Source of the DNA: an uncultured Pseudomonadota bacterium | Lineage (GTDB): Bacteria > Myxococcota_A > Polyangia > HGW-17 | Direction of reading: 5' to 3' | DNA: 5,601 bases | NCBI GenBank assembly: GCA_938004375.1 | Contig: CALKWH010000108.1 | Location: forward strand, 1-5,601 | Shown: positions 5,557 to 5,601 of the stretch, piece by piece | Layout of the letters: the number at the start of each line of letters is the position of its first letter | Position numbering within the stretch: position 1 is the first letter of the stretch | The notes under the pieces: model-generated | Database searches by the model: none | Told to the model about the DNA's origin: nothing | What the model saw: the letters and a program-made list of their open reading frames with translations, nothing else | Translations under genes and position numbers: made by a program

Positions 5557-5601
5557 AGATCGGAAGAGCACACGTCTGAACTCCAGTCACCGAATACGAT
5601 C
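5557..5601 (+). other. Illumina TruSeq index (i7) adapter remnant
   Basis: 5557-5590 matches the read 2 adapter starting AGATCGGAAGAGC and ending CCAGTCAC. It is followed by an 8-base index CGAATACG (5591-5598) and the first three bases (ATC) of the P7-side sequence. Not biological; the insert ends at 5556. Confidence 0.98.

Noticed and set aside
1..5601. CRISPR array, tRNA/rRNA genes, insertion-sequence ends or att direct repeats
   Set aside because: I looked for regularly spaced repeats, tRNA-like cloverleaf sequence and terminal inverted repeats and found none. The repeats near the 3' end are irregular and inside a coding gene.

Overview
This is a 5.5 kb insert (45-5556) flanked by Illumina TruSeq library adapter at both ends (1-44 and 5557-5601), so the window is one bounded library molecule or a contig with untrimmed adapter, not continuous chromosome. 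The DNA is GC-rich with strong G/C bias at third codon positions, clear AGGAGG-type ribosome binding sites and sigma70-type promoter elements. That suggests a bacterium, probably a GC-rich Pseudomonadota. The taxonomic guess is inference from composition and protein flavour only.

Layout. On the minus strand, 1078 down to 45 is the 5' two thirds of hsdM, the DNA adenine methyltransferase subunit of a type I restriction-modification system. It is cut off by the fragment end, so hsdS and hsdR, if present, lie outside. A 176 bp AT-richer intergenic region follows. It holds a near-consensus sigma70 promoter (TTGACA, 16 bp, TATACT) firing rightward, a 13 bp palindrome over its -10 box, and a weaker candidate promoter for hsdM. 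Rightward come: (1) an unrecognised small protein gene from 1255 whose 3' end looks frameshifted near a run of five C; (2) a long hairpin plus T-run at 1733-1779, a terminator or attenuator; (3) a small AlpA/excisionase-like helix-turn-helix protein (1813-2067); (4) an unrecognised 177-residue protein overlapping it by 8 nt (2060-2593); (5) a 946-residue primase-helicase (2628-5468) with an archaeo-eukaryotic-primase-like N-terminal domain and an SF3/P4-type helicase core. No complete gene is seen in 5469-5556.

How it fits together. A helix-turn-helix regulator/excisionase, a small unknown protein and a primase-helicase in one tight operon match the replication modules of P4-like phage satellites, phage-inducible chromosomal islands and related integrative elements. 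The adjacent restriction-modification gene could be cargo or a neighbour at the insertion site. No integrase, capsid, terminase or att site is visible, so the element type cannot be fixed.

The most interesting unexplained structure is the 3' part of the primase-helicase gene. It drops to about 47% GC over 4861-5160 (hand count) and carries five exact copies of ATCCGCA in both orientations, two of them inside TTATCCGCA, one base from the E. coli DnaA box. It also has nested inverted repeats and a 70-base nearly pure purine tract. I propose it as a replication origin embedded in the coding sequence of its own replication protein. A second point of interest is the regulatory gate made by the promoter, the operator-like palindrome and the hairpin ahead of the AlpA-like gene.
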